64,000 bases of DNA from Xanthomonas translucens pv. cerealis (GTDB lineage Bacteria > Pseudomonadota > Gammaproteobacteria > Xanthomonadales > Xanthomonadaceae). A model generated the notes under the pieces. It had not been told where the DNA came from. It saw only the letters and a list, made by a program, of their open reading frames with translations, and made no database searches. This document shows, piece after piece, positions 16,619 to 25,157 of the stretch (position 1 is the first letter of the stretch; every line of letters begins with the position of its first letter). Location: positions 3,534,001 through 3,598,000 of the forward strand of contig NZ_CP038228.1 in NCBI RefSeq assembly GCF_006838285.1, read 5' to 3'. The position numbers were made by a program, and so were the translations under genes.

Positions 16619-17539
16619 TTACTGCAGGCGTTGCTGCGCCTGCCGCGCCCATGCCGCCGCCGCGGCCAGGCTGCCGAACTCTTCAACCGAACGCGCCTGG
16701 CACTGCGGCAGCAGCTCGCGCGCGATGCGCGCCAGCGCCCCGCCCGGCCCCAGTTCCAGGAACACCCGCGCACCGCGTTCGGCGGCCTGGCGCAGCGTTC
16801 CGGCCCAATCCAGCGTCGTGCCCAGCTGTGCCGACAGCGCGCCGATGGCGTCGTCGCGGTCGCCGATGCGGTGTCCGTCGATGCCGGCCAGCACCGCGGC
16901 GCGCGGCGCGGCCAGCGGTGCGGCGCGCAGATCGGCGGCGAACGCCTGCGCAGCGCTGGCCAGCAAAGGCGTATGGGCGGCCACCGCCACCGGCAGGCGC
17001 GTGACCCGCGCGCGTTGCGCACGCGCCTGGCGCTCGCCCTGCACCAGCGCATCGGCATGACCGCCAAGAATCAGGTGATCGTCGCCATTGACGATGGCGA
17101 TGTGCAGGCCGGTCTGCGCGCACAGCGTCTCGGCCGCATCGCGCAACAGGCCCTGCACCGCGATCAGGCCGTCGCCCTTGCGGCTGGCCGCATCCATGCG
17201 CTGCGCGCGCCGCTGCGCCAGCGCCAGGCAGGCGAACGCCTCCATGCCGCCGGCCAACGCATGCGCGGCCAGTTCGCCGATGCTGTAGCCGAGCAGCAAC
17301 GCCGGCGGCGGCAGTTGCGGCAGCAGCGCGGCGGCATTGGCCAGCGCCGCCGCGCACACCAGCGGCTGCGCGAGCGCGTTGTCGTAGCGCGCGTCGGCGC
17401 CGGCCAGCGCGCGCGGATCGGCGCCGAGCACCTGCGCGGCCGCGGCCAACACCGCCTCGGCCGCCGGCGCGCCGGCGCTGTAGTCGAACATCGCCGGATG
17501 TTGCGCGCCCTGCCCCGGGCATAGCAGTGCCAGGCTCAT
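16619..17539 (-). CDS. mdcH: malonate decarboxylase epsilon subunit, malonyl-CoA:ACP transacylase
   Basis: A 306-residue FabD-like acyltransferase. It begins SLALLCPGQGAQHPAMF, where the GQGAQ motif lines the oxyanion hole, and has the nucleophile elbow LLGYSIGELAAHALAGG (Ser of GYSIGE) and a His in VAAHTPLLASAA. MdcH transfers malonyl from malonyl-CoA to the MdcC acyl carrier to prime the enzyme. The ATG overlaps the mdcB stop as ATGA, so translation is coupled. Longer in-frame starts lie inside mdcB and are not credible. Confidence 0.9.
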   Translation of the reverse strand: MSLALLCPGQGAQHPAMFDYSAGAPAAEAVLAAAAQVLGADPRALAGADARYDNALAQPLVCAAALANAAALLPQLPPPALLLGYSIGELAAHALAGGMEAFACLALAQRRAQRMDAASRKGDGLIAVQGLLRDAAETLCAQTGLHIAIVNGDDHLILGGHADALVQGERQARAQRARVTRLPVAVAAHTPLLASAAQAFAADLRAAPLAAPRAAVLAGIDGHRIGDRDDAIGALSAQLGTTLDWAGTLRQAAERGARVFLELGPGGALARIARELLPQCQARSVEEFGSLAAAAAWARQAQQRLQ

Positions 17540-18750
17540 GCGGCCTCCTGGCGCTGCAGGAAACAGGCGCAGGCAAGCAGATCGGCGCTGCCGCCCGGAC
17601 TCAATCGGCGCGCGACGAAGGCGTCGCCGATGCACGCCAGGTGCTGGCGCCAGTCCGGCTGCGCCACACCGCCGGCCTCGAGGAACGCCCGCGCGCTGCG
17701 CTGCGCGAAGCGCAGGCCATCGCGGCCGCCGCGCTGCAGCAGGTTCAGATCGTCGGTCTGCGCGATCAGCTGCAGCAGGGTCTGCGCCATGGCGGCATCG
17801 TGCGCAACGCCTGCACGCAGCGCGCGGCGCAGCGTCGGCAGCGCCACCTCGCGCAGCAGCGGGAAGCCTGCAGCGGCCTGCTCGCGCACGCCGGCGACGC
17901 CATGCCGGCGACGCATGCGCTGGCCGTGGCTATGCGGATCCAGTGGCGCATCCAGCAACGCATCGTGCCAGTGGCCAACGGCATTGCAGACCGCCACGCC
18001 GTCCGGCATCGCATGCTGCTGGCTGCGCAACCGCGCCGCCGCCGCGACCAGCAGGCCCAGGCTGAAAATCGCACCGCGATGGGTGTTGACGCCGCCGGTG
18101 GCGCGCAGCATGGCGCGCTCGGCCTCGATGCCGCGCTGGCGCAACGTGGCGAACGGCGCATCCGCCATGCCGGCAGCGGCGATCGCGACGAAGTAGCCGC
18201 GCAACGCGAACAGACTGCGCAGGAACGTGGACGCGTCCATGTCGTCGTGGCTGCCGCGATCGAACGGCGTGACCAGACCGGGCTTCGGCGCGCAGGCCAG
18301 CTCGGCATGCAGGCTGGCGACGGCGAGACGGCCGAGGCGATGTGGCATGGCTGCGGCGTTGGGGACGTTCGCTGCGGTGTTCGCCGCAGATAAAGCCGCT
18401 TGCGCATAGCCAGTGCATTGCATTGCAGGAGGGATTTCAGCCCCAACAATTTTCAGTGTCGGGAAGATCGCGGCTGCGTTCGTCGCGGCTGAAGCCGCTC
18501 CCACAGGGACTCGCGGATGGCCAGCTACCCGCACTGCGGGAGGGACTTCAGTCCCGACGGCTTCCGAAGCGGGAAGGTTTGACGCTACGTTCGTCGCGGT
18601 CAAAGCCGCTCCTGCAGGAGCCTGCGAACCTGCTGGGGCCACTGTAAGAGGGGCTCCAGTCCCGACCGCTTCCGGCGCCGAGGCGTCCACGGCTGTGGGC
18701 GCCTGCAAGAAGCAGCCATCTTCCGTACCGCGCGGCGCCTGCAGGTCCAT
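17536..18750 (-). CDS. mdcB: triphosphoribosyl-dephospho-CoA synthase with repeat-derived N-terminal extension
   Basis: The catalytic part starts near residue 135 (MPHRLGRLAVASLHAELACA) and carries the CitG/MdcB signature: PKPGLVTPFDRGSHDDMD, GVNTHRGAIFSLGLL and QTDDLNLLQRGG. It makes the precursor of the prosthetic group carried by MdcC. The ATG at 18750 shares one base with the mdcG stop (TGATG), so the coupled start gives a 404-residue protein whose first ~134 residues are translated intergenic repeats (VGAASAATNAAA, AGAALTATN). The conventional start would be the ATG at 18348. The frame is open throughout, so both products are possible. Confidence 0.88.
   Translation of the reverse strand: MDLQAPRGTEDGCFLQAPTAVDASAPEAVGTGAPLTVAPAGSQAPAGAALTATNVASNLPASEAVGTEVPPAVRVAGHPRVPVGAASAATNAAAIFPTLKIVGAEIPPAMQCTGYAQAALSAANTAANVPNAAAMPHRLGRLAVASLHAELACAPKPGLVTPFDRGSHDDMDASTFLRSLFALRGYFVAIAAAGMADAPFATLRQRGIEAERAMLRATGGVNTHRGAIFSLGLLVAAAARLRSQQHAMPDGVAVCNAVGHWHDALLDAPLDPHSHGQRMRRRHGVAGVREQAAAGFPLLREVALPTLRRALRAGVAHDAAMAQTLLQLIAQTDDLNLLQRGGRDGLRFAQRSARAFLEAGGVAQPDWRQHLACIGDAFVARRLSPGGSADLLACACFLQRQEAA
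18425..18690. repeat. palindromic repeat cluster inside the mdcB reading frame
   Basis: At least five diverged copies of the GCGGCTTCAGCCGCGACGAACG-like element (around 18430, 18480, 18540, 18590 and 18640), in both orientations, lie between mdcG and the conserved part of mdcB. No stop codon interrupts the mdcB frame through them. Confidence 0.85.
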
Positions 18751-19403
18751 CACGCCCCCCATGCCTGCAGCAGTTCGGCGCGCGGCTGCAGCCGGCAGTC
18801 GCGCAGCGCCTTGACCAGCAGCTGCGCGCTGTCGCCGGCCAGTTCGCGCCAGCTCACCGCGTCGCCGTCGGGCAGCAGCACTTCGCCATCGGCGCAGCAC
18901 CCGTGGCGCTGCTCCCAACGCGCCAGGTCGGCGAGCAGCGCGGGGGCCTGTGCCGGCGACGGCACCGGCCACAGCAGATCGATGTCCGAACCGGCCTGCA
19001 CGTAGCGCAAGCCGGTCAGCGCCTGCCAGGCGAAGGCGCCGAACACGCGCGGGATCAGCCCATGCGTGGCGGCCACTGCCTGCAGTTCGCGCAGCGGCAA
19101 TTGCCAATCGTGCAGTGCCGGCACCTGCGCGCAGACCTCGTCCAGCGTCAGCGGCGCGCGCTGCCGCCGCACCGCGTCACGCTCTACCGACAGCGACAGC
19201 CGCTGCTTGCCCTCGGCCGGCGGCAACGGCACGCCCAGGCGCAGCAGCGGCGCAGCGTCGCGGCGATCGCCGCGCGCGACGATCGCCGGGTGGCCGGCAG
19301 CGAACCAGTCGCGCAGGCGCGCCTGCACACCGGGCGTGCGCGCCTGCCACGGCGCATCGGCCGCCAGCCAGACCAGGTCGTGCCGGGCGAGCGGCTCATG
19401 CAT
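18750..19403 (-). CDS. mdcG: phosphoribosyl-dephospho-CoA transferase (holo-ACP synthase)
   Basis: A 217-residue nucleotidyltransferase that attaches the 2'-(5''-phosphoribosyl)-3'-dephospho-CoA group to a serine of MdcC. The N-terminus (HDLVWLAADAPW) and the polymerase-beta-like metal motif GSDIDLLWPV (Asp pair) are typical, as is GLRYVQAGSDIDL just before. The start overlaps mdcE by 8 bases, and the stop overlaps the mdcB ATG by one base. The length matches the family. Confidence 0.9.
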   Translation of the reverse strand: MHEPLARHDLVWLAADAPWQARTPGVQARLRDWFAAGHPAIVARGDRRDAAPLLRLGVPLPPAEGKQRLSLSVERDAVRRQRAPLTLDEVCAQVPALHDWQLPLRELQAVAATHGLIPRVFGAFAWQALTGLRYVQAGSDIDLLWPVPSPAQAPALLADLARWEQRHGCCADGEVLLPDGDAVSWRELAGDSAQLLVKALRDCRLQPRAELLQAWGA

Positions 19404-20100
19404 GGCCGGCGGCGACCTCCGCGGCGATCGGTGCGGCCAGCAGGCGGCCGTTGCGCGCGGCGCCGCGTTGCGCGCGCACGTCGCCGTGCAGCGGCGCCTG
19501 CAACGCGGCGACCAGCGCTTGCGCCAGATCGCCCTGCCACAGCGCGTCCACCGCGCCCATCGCCACGTAGTTCTCCACGCCCGGCGCGAACACCGGCGAG
19601 CTCTTGCTCAAGGCCTGCAACTTCTCCAGCGGCTGCTTGGTGACCCGCGCCATCGCACGCAGGTCCATCACCCGCACCTGCGCCTCGGGCAGCGCGTAGA
19701 TCGCGTCGGCCATCAGCCCGAAGGCGAGAAAACCGCCGCTGACCGATTCGCCGTAGACCAGCGTCAGCAGCCGCGCGCCGCGCCGCCGTGCCAGGTCCAG
19801 GCATTGCGCCAGATGGCCGAAATAGCCGTTGATGCCGAGCAGTTCGTCCTTGCGCGACGGCCGCTGGCCGGCGGTATCGACCAGCATCACGATCGGCCGC
19901 TGCGGCTGCGTGCGCGTGCTGTCCAGCACCGCGGCGGCCAGCGCCAGCGCGTGCTCCACGCCCACTTCCAGCTTTTCGGCGCTGCCGATCACGGTGACCT
20001 CGCCGAGCGCGGTGCTGGCGCTGCCGCCGATCACGCCAGCGCGCACCTCGACCCGGTGGCCGAGCGGAAACAGTTGCTGCAATAGAGGGGTCAGTTCCAT
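19396..20100 (-). CDS. mdcE: malonate decarboxylase gamma subunit
   Basis: A 234-residue crotonase-fold carboxyltransferase-type subunit that, with MdcD, decarboxylates malonyl-ACP. Conserved stretches include VIGGSASTALGEVTVIG, IVMLVDTAGQRPSRKDELLGI and TLVYGESVSGGFLAFGLMAD (oxyanion-type SGG). The start overlaps the end of mdcD by 10 bases, so translation is coupled. The C-terminal ~35 residues are low-complexity, as in relatives. Confidence 0.92.
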   Translation of the reverse strand: MELTPLLQQLFPLGHRVEVRAGVIGGSASTALGEVTVIGSAEKLEVGVEHALALAAAVLDSTRTQPQRPIVMLVDTAGQRPSRKDELLGINGYFGHLAQCLDLARRRGARLLTLVYGESVSGGFLAFGLMADAIYALPEAQVRVMDLRAMARVTKQPLEKLQALSKSSPVFAPGVENYVAMGAVDALWQGDLAQALVAALQAPLHGDVRAQRGAARNGRLLAAPIAAEVAAGHA

Positions 20101-21011
20101 CGCGGGCTCCGGTCAGCGACGGCGGCGAGGAAAGCGTCGGTGTCCAGCAGCGGCAACGCGTCGGGATCGGCGATGCCCTGACGGCGCCAGATCTCCACGC
20201 CGTCGCGGCAATCGCCGTAGGCGTCCAGGCGCTGGCGCAGCGCGGCGTGTTCTGCGGCGATGCGCGCCAGGCCGTCGTCGTCTTCGGCCGGCGGCGCCGC
20301 CAGCGCGGCGATCGCCGCGGCGCGGAAGTCCTCGATGGCATCGGCGACAAGGGCCTGCGCCTCGCCGAGCAGATAGCGGTGCTTGCCGCCGGTTACGCGC
20401 CACACCAGGGCGCGATCGCGCGCATCGAATTCCTCCACCCCGCGCACGGTCTCGATCACTTCCGGACCCGACAGGCCCAGCCGCCCTTCCTCGGACATCA
20501 CGATGCGTGAGCAGCAGCGGCTGACGATGCCCATGCCGCCGAAGCAACCGGTGCCGCTGCCGATCAGCGCCAGCACCGGCACGCCGGCGGCACGCGCGTC
20601 CAGGGTGGCGCGCATGATCTCGGAGATGGCGATCAGCCCGGCGTTGGCCTCGTGCAGGCGCACGCCGCCGGTGTCGGGCAGCAGCAGCACCGCTGCCGGC
20701 CTGGTGGCCACAGCGCGCTGCAGCAGCCCGGTGAGTTTGGCACCGTGCACCTCGCCGACCGCGCCGCCCATGAACTGGCCTTGCTGCGCGGCGATCAGCA
20801 CCGTGCGCCCGTCGAGCCGGCCCTCGCCGACCACGATGCCGTCGTCGAACGCGCCGGGCTGGTCCAGCTGCGCCAGGTGCGGACTCATCGCGCGCTGGCG
20901 CGGGCCGACGAATTCGCAGAAGGAGCCGGGATCGAGCAGGCCGGCGATGCGTTCGCGCGCGTCGGCTTCGTAGAAGCTGCGCGGGCGGCGGTTGTTGGGG
21001 ATCGCGCTCAT
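20091..21011 (-). CDS. mdcD: malonate decarboxylase beta subunit
   Basis: A 306-residue carboxyltransferase-fold subunit. Family blocks seen are SFYEADARERIAGLLDPGSF, FMGGAVGEVHGAKLTGLL, LLLPDTGGVRLHEANAGL and ALIGSGTGCFGGMGIVSR. It pairs with MdcE to decarboxylate malonyl-S-MdcC without biotin. The ATG at 21011 (MSAIPNNRRPRSFYEA) is chosen because the sequence upstream in frame is repeat DNA. A 382-base repeat-filled gap separates it from mdcC, unusual inside this operon. Confidence 0.92.
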   Translation of the reverse strand: MSAIPNNRRPRSFYEADARERIAGLLDPGSFCEFVGPRQRAMSPHLAQLDQPGAFDDGIVVGEGRLDGRTVLIAAQQGQFMGGAVGEVHGAKLTGLLQRAVATRPAAVLLLPDTGGVRLHEANAGLIAISEIMRATLDARAAGVPVLALIGSGTGCFGGMGIVSRCCSRIVMSEEGRLGLSGPEVIETVRGVEEFDARDRALVWRVTGGKHRYLLGEAQALVADAIEDFRAAAIAALAAPPAEDDDGLARIAAEHAALRQRLDAYGDCRDGVEIWRRQGIADPDALPLLDTDAFLAAVADRSPRWN

Positions 21012-21099
21012 GCGCAGCTCCGCTGTGGTCGGCGTACTCGCCGGATGGGCAATGCAGGACGCTCGTTCATTGCAGCAGGCGTCTGGATCGCGGCCGCAG

Positions 21100-21362
21100 C
21101 CATCCACGCGCTGCCGGAGGATCGCGTCGGGGCTGAAGCCCCTCCCACAACAGGGCTGCTCGCAGACACGACATCCCTTGTGGGAGCGACTTCAGTCGCG
21201 ACGAGCGAAGCCCGAACCGCGACCATCGCGGATGCCTTCGGAACCGAAGCATCTCTCGAAAGGGTAGCGCTCCCTGTAGGAGCGGCTTCAGCCGCGACGA
21301 ACGAAGCCAAACTATCGCCAGCTCCAGACACCGTCGCGGCTGAGGCCGCTCCTACAGAGAGC
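21100..21362. repeat. palindromic repeat array between mdcC and mdcD
   Basis: About five copies of the GGAGCGGCTTCAGCCGCGACGAACGAAGCC element, in alternating orientation (around 21125, 21182, 21276 and 21335 plus a partial), fill the mdcC-mdcD gap. The 382-base stretch 21012-21393 holds no credible gene besides these. They would fold into hairpins in the polycistronic mRNA and could change the dose of upstream versus downstream genes. Confidence 0.85.
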
Positions 21363-21393
21363 ATGGCGATGGCGGGTGTCCGGATGGAACGCA

Positions 21394-21708
21394 TCACGCC
21401 TCCTCCTGCAAGGCTTCCACCGCCTGGTCCAGGCGCAGTCCGACCACCGCCGGGGTGGCGCCGACATCGTTGATCGAGATGCGCACGTCGCGCAGCGGAT
21501 GGCGCGCGGCGAAATCGTCGAGTACCGCCTGCCAGATCGTGCCGAAGCCGTCGGCGGCGGTGACGATCTCGATCTGCATCGCGCCGCCCAGGTCCAGCGG
21601 TTCGATCAGCACTTCCAGATTGCCGGAGGACACCACGCCGACCAGCACGTGGTCGCGCCGGCCGTTCGGCGCCAGGCGCCCGTCGTAGCGATAGCGAAGG
21701 GTTTCCAT
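21394..21708 (-). CDS. mdcC: malonate decarboxylase acyl carrier protein (delta)
   Basis: A 104-residue acyl carrier. The conserved VGVVSSGNLEVLIEPLD motif holds the serine (Ser27 or Ser28) that receives the modified dephospho-CoA arm from MdcG. It carries acetyl or malonyl between MdcA, MdcH and MdcD/E. The ATG at 21708 lies 8 bases after the mdcA stop. The length and motif match the family. Confidence 0.93.
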   Translation of the reverse strand: METLRYRYDGRLAPNGRRDHVLVGVVSSGNLEVLIEPLDLGGAMQIEIVTAADGFGTIWQAVLDDFAARHPLRDVRISINDVGATPAVVGLRLDQAVEALQEEA

Positions 21709-21716
21709 CGGGTTCC

Positions 21717-23360
21717 CTACCAGTTGCGGAAACGTTGCGGCGGCGCATACAGGCCGCCGGACCATCGCACCAGATCCTTGATGCTGCGCGCGGCCAAAAG
21801 ATCGCGGCTGGCGTCGCGCAAGCGGATGCCCAGATCCTCGGGGCGGCGGATCACGCCGCGGTCGCGCAGGTTCTCGACCACGCGCCTGTCGCGGCCCAGG
21901 CCGACCGCGGTGTAGCCGGCCACCCCGCGGATCGCCTGTTCGCGTTCCTCCAGGGTACGGCACAGCAGCAGGTTGGCGATGCCCTCTTCGGTCAGCACAT
22001 GGCTGACGTCGTCGCCGTAGATCATCACCGGCGGCAGCGGCATGTTGGCGCGCTCGGCCAGTTCCCAGGCATCGAGCCGCTCGACGAAGGCCGGCGCCAT
22101 GTGTTCGCGGAAGGTCTCCACCATCTGCACCACCAGCTTGCGTCCGCGCGGCATCTCGCCGGGGCGCGCGGCCTCGCGCCCGGCCTTGAGCCAGGCAGGG
22201 CTGGCGTGGCGGCGGCCGCGCGCATCCGAGCCCATGTTCGGCGCGCCGCCGAAACCGGCGATGCGGTCGCGGGTGGCGGTGGAACTGTTGCCCTGCAGAT
22301 CGATCTGCAGCGTGGAGCCGATGAACATGTCGCAGGCGTACAGGCCCGCGGTCTGCGCGAACGCGCGGTTGGAGCGCATCGACCCGTCGGGGCCGGCGAA
22401 GAACACGTCGGCGCGCGCGGCGATGTACTGCTCCATGCCCAGTTCCGAACCGAACGAGTGCACCGAGTTGACGAAGCCCGACTCGATCGCCGGGATCAGC
22501 GCCGGATGCGGATTGAGCGCCCAATGCCGGCAGATCTTGCCGCGCAGGCCGAGCGACTCGGCATAGGTTGGCAGCAGCAGTTCGATCGCCGCGGTGTCGA
22601 AGCCGATGCCGTGGTTGAGCCGGTCCACGCCGTACTCGGCGTAGATGCCCTTGATCGCCATCATCGCCATCAGCACCTGGATCTCGGAGATCTGCGCCGG
22701 ATCGCGGGTGAACAGCGGTTCGATGTAGTGCGGGCGCGGCGCCTGCACCACGTAGCCGACCCAGTCGGCGGGGATGTCCACGCGCGGCAGCGTGTCCACG
22801 ATCGCGTTGACCTGGGCGATGACGATGCCGCCCTTGAACGCGGTGGCCTCGGCGATCACCGGCGTATCCTCGGTGTTCGGCCCGGTGTAGAGATTGCCGT
22901 GGCGGTCGGCGGCCTGCGCGGCGACCAGCGCCACGCGCGGGGTCAGATCGACGAAGTAGCGGCCGAACAGTTCCAGGTAGGTATGGATCGCGCCGATCTC
23001 GATGCGCTTGTCGGCGACCAGCCGCGCCAGGCGCAGCGCCTGCGGCCCGGAGAAGGAAAAATCCAGGCGCTGCGCGATGCCGCGTTCGAACACGTCCAGG
23101 TGCGCCGGCAGCGCCAGCACCGACTGCAGCAGGTGCAGCCCGTGCACTCGCGCCGGATCGACCTCGGTGAGGCATTGCGAGAGGAAATCGGCCTGCTTCT
23201 GGTTGTTGCCCTCCACGCACACGCGGTCGCCCGGCTCGATCACCGCCTCCAGCAGCGCCACCGCATCCCTGGCCTCCACCAGGCGCCCGCGCGCCAGCCC
23301 TTCGGCGCGCTGCAGGCGTTGCCGGCGATTGTCAGCAAGGGTGTTCCAGTCCTGAGACAT
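21717..23360 (-). CDS. mdcA: malonate decarboxylase alpha subunit, acetyl-S-ACP:malonate transferase
   Basis: A 547-residue CoA-transferase-like subunit that swaps acetyl for malonyl on MdcC. Visible blocks are ARDAVALLEAVIEPGDRVCV, EGNNQKQADFLSQCLTEVDP, FFAGPDGSMRSNRAFAQTAG and STATRDRIAGFGGAPNMGSD. It is the first gene of the leftward mdcACDEGBH-matC operon. A 17-base palindrome lies 61 bases upstream of its ATG. Size and start are normal. Confidence 0.95.
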   Translation of the reverse strand: MSQDWNTLADNRRQRLQRAEGLARGRLVEARDAVALLEAVIEPGDRVCVEGNNQKQADFLSQCLTEVDPARVHGLHLLQSVLALPAHLDVFERGIAQRLDFSFSGPQALRLARLVADKRIEIGAIHTYLELFGRYFVDLTPRVALVAAQAADRHGNLYTGPNTEDTPVIAEATAFKGGIVIAQVNAIVDTLPRVDIPADWVGYVVQAPRPHYIEPLFTRDPAQISEIQVLMAMMAIKGIYAEYGVDRLNHGIGFDTAAIELLLPTYAESLGLRGKICRHWALNPHPALIPAIESGFVNSVHSFGSELGMEQYIAARADVFFAGPDGSMRSNRAFAQTAGLYACDMFIGSTLQIDLQGNSSTATRDRIAGFGGAPNMGSDARGRRHASPAWLKAGREAARPGEMPRGRKLVVQMVETFREHMAPAFVERLDAWELAERANMPLPPVMIYGDDVSHVLTEEGIANLLLCRTLEEREQAIRGVAGYTAVGLGRDRRVVENLRDRGVIRRPEDLGIRLRDASRDLLAARSIKDLVRWSGGLYAPPQRFRNW

Positions 23361-23420
23361 AAGGCTTTCCGGCGGCGGATGGAGGGCGGCGCCGCGCCGT
23401 GGCGGAGCCGGCCGAAATTG

Positions 23421-23437
23421 TAATTACGATGTAATTA
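23421..23437. promoter_or_regulatory. palindromic operator upstream of mdcA
   Basis: TAATTAC-GAT-GTAATTA is a perfect 7-3-7 inverted repeat in an AT-rich island, 61-77 bases upstream of the mdcA ATG. It also reads as two TGTAATTA direct repeats 11 bases apart. GT...AC half-sites are the pattern bound by FadR-type GntR proteins, so the regulator at 14238 is the likely ligand. The binding itself is inferred. Confidence 0.6.
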
Positions 23438-23559
23438 TTAAATCGTGACCAATGCACGCGGCGCTGCAGCAGGCGTCTTTCGGGCTGGTTTCACCCATCT
23501 CCGCGACAACGACAATTGAGCTGACCGACGCCTGCATGGCCGCGTCGTTGCCAGCGTCG

Positions 23560-24012
23560 CTATGCCTTGTCGGGCGTCTTGCCGAAGGCGCGCCGATCCG
23601 CCACGCGATCGAAGGGCAGCACCGAGCGCATGCGTTGCTCGGTCAGCCGGCGCACTGCCCAGCGCACGTCCACCCCACCACCGCAGTTGCTAACTGACGG
23701 GATCGCCAGGAACCAGCGCGCACCGGGTCCACTGCAATACCAGAACGCGTTGCTGCCGTTCATGGCGTCGCCATCGAGCATGAAGGTCGCATCGTAATTG
23801 GCGTCCATGAGTTGCTGCGCCTTCTTCACCACGACCAGATCCACGCCGGTGGGGAGCACGCCGTCGCTGGTGAAGGAGATGCACCGGAAGGACTGTTCCA
23901 CCGACGATTCCGTCTGGTAATCGCGACGACGCTGCAGCCACCACAGCAACGCCACGCAACCGGCGAACGCGACGACGGCGGCGAACACGACGCTGTCTTG
24001 CCACCCGTTCAA
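23560..24012 (-). CDS. hypothetical membrane-anchored protein
   Basis: A 150-residue protein of no recognised family. One N-terminal membrane helix (VVFAAVVAFAGCVALLWWL) is followed by a short basic stretch and a soluble domain containing GVLPTGVDLVVVKKAQQLMD, MLDGDAMNGSNAFWYCSG and a C-terminal Arg-rich region. The codon use is normal for the genome. It lies between the mdc operon and the IclR gene with no visible link to either. The gap 23361-23559 to its right-hand neighbour holds the mdcA promoter region. Confidence 0.65.
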   Translation of the reverse strand: MNGWQDSVVFAAVVAFAGCVALLWWLQRRRDYQTESSVEQSFRCISFTSDGVLPTGVDLVVVKKAQQLMDANYDATFMLDGDAMNGSNAFWYCSGPGARWFLAIPSVSNCGGGVDVRWAVRRLTEQRMRSVLPFDRVADRRAFGKTPDKA

Positions 24013-24108
24013 GCGTGCGCATCCCCCGATCGTGACGCTGTCGCCCTGCCATTGCTGTGTGCGCCGCTACTGGCAAGACCACCCGGTGCTGCCGTGCTAC
24101 GCGACTGC

Positions 24109-24864
24109 CTACCCGCCCAACCCCGCACTGATCTCCGCCGCCGCCGCGCACACCGCCTGCATCGCCGCCTGCGCATCGATTTCCTGCGGGCGGCGTTCGA
24201 TGAAGGGCACGGTCAACGTATAGATGGCGCTGCCGTGCTGCAGGATCGGCGCGGTCAGGTCGATCACGCCCACCACCGCTTCGCTGGGATGGATGCTGTA
24301 GCCCAGCGCGCGCACCTGCGCGGCGGCGGCGAGGAAGCCGGCGCGGTCGTAGGCCACGTCGCTGGCGTCCAGGCGCTGCAGCAACCGCGCCTGCGCGTCT
24401 TCGTGCTGGAACGCGAACAGCACCAGGCCGGAGGTGGAATGCGCGAGCGGGCGGCGGTGGCCGGGGCGCACCACCAGGCCCAGGTCACTGGGCACGTCCA
24501 TCTGCGCGATGACCACGATCTGGTCGTCCGACGGCGCCACCAAGTGGCAGGGCTGGCGGATCGCCTCGGCCAGCCGGCGCATCACCGGCAGCGCCACGTC
24601 GGTGACGTTCTGCACCTGCGGCTGCTGCATGCCGAGCATGAACAGGCGGTTGGTCAGCACGTAGCCGCCCTCGCCCGGCCCCTTGGTCAGGTAGCCGCGC
24701 TCTTCCAGCACCTGCAGCATGCGGAAGATCTCCCCGCGCGAGCGGCCGATGCCCTGGGAGATCTCGCTCATCGTCATCGGCCGCGCGTCGCGCGCCAGCA
24801 GTTCGAGGATGTCCAGGCCCTTGTCCAGGGCGGGGGCACGGTACTTGGGCGGGGGCGTGGTCAT
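24109..24864 (-). CDS. IclR-family regulator of the fucose genes
   Basis: A 251-residue regulator. The N-terminal winged helix includes APALDKGLDILELLARD and TMSEISQGIGRSRGEIFRML; the C-terminal effector domain has VRPGHRRPLAHSTSGLVLFA and SIHPSEAVVGVIDLTAPI. It is divergent from fucP, with a large palindrome between them. By position it should control the fucose regulon in response to a pathway sugar acid. The ATG at 24864 is preferred over an upstream TTG at 24882. Confidence 0.88.
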   Translation of the reverse strand: MTTPPPKYRAPALDKGLDILELLARDARPMTMSEISQGIGRSRGEIFRMLQVLEERGYLTKGPGEGGYVLTNRLFMLGMQQPQVQNVTDVALPVMRRLAEAIRQPCHLVAPSDDQIVVIAQMDVPSDLGLVVRPGHRRPLAHSTSGLVLFAFQHEDAQARLLQRLDASDVAYDRAGFLAAAAQVRALGYSIHPSEAVVGVIDLTAPILQHGSAIYTLTVPFIERRPQEIDAQAAMQAVCAAAAEISAGLGG

Positions 24865-25051
24865 TCCGTCGAGACCCGGCAAGGAAGTGGAAGGGCGCTA
24901 GGGTACAGGGAATACCCCTGCACGGAGGCGCGCCGCATCCGGCCAGTGGCGGGCTGCACCAATGGCCCGATCGCGCGCTCGCGGCGACCCGTGCGGAGCG
25001 GTACCGCCCCTGCATGGACGGCAAGCGCAACCGGCGGACACGCCACACCCG

Positions 25052-25088
25052 CCATGCAAATATAAACACGAATTTTATATTTGCATGG
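25052..25088. promoter_or_regulatory. long perfect palindrome upstream of fucP (operator)
   Basis: CCATGCAAATATAAA (25052-25066) and TTTATATTTGCATGG (25074-25088) are exact reverse complements separated by 7 bases. The site is strikingly AT-rich for this genome and lies 70 bases before the fucP ATG, between it and the divergent IclR gene. It is the natural candidate for the IclR binding site. Confidence 0.75.
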
Positions 25089-25157
25089 CGACAGCGGGCG
25101 CAGTACGCTCCGGCCACAATCAACGCGACGCGGCACATCCTGGGAGGGGTAGGCGGC

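Noticed and set aside
18425..18690. Regularly spaced repeats here and at 21100-21362 look like a short CRISPR array
   Set aside because: Copies alternate in orientation, differ in sequence and spacing, are palindromic, and no cas gene is near. They belong to the intergenic repeat family.
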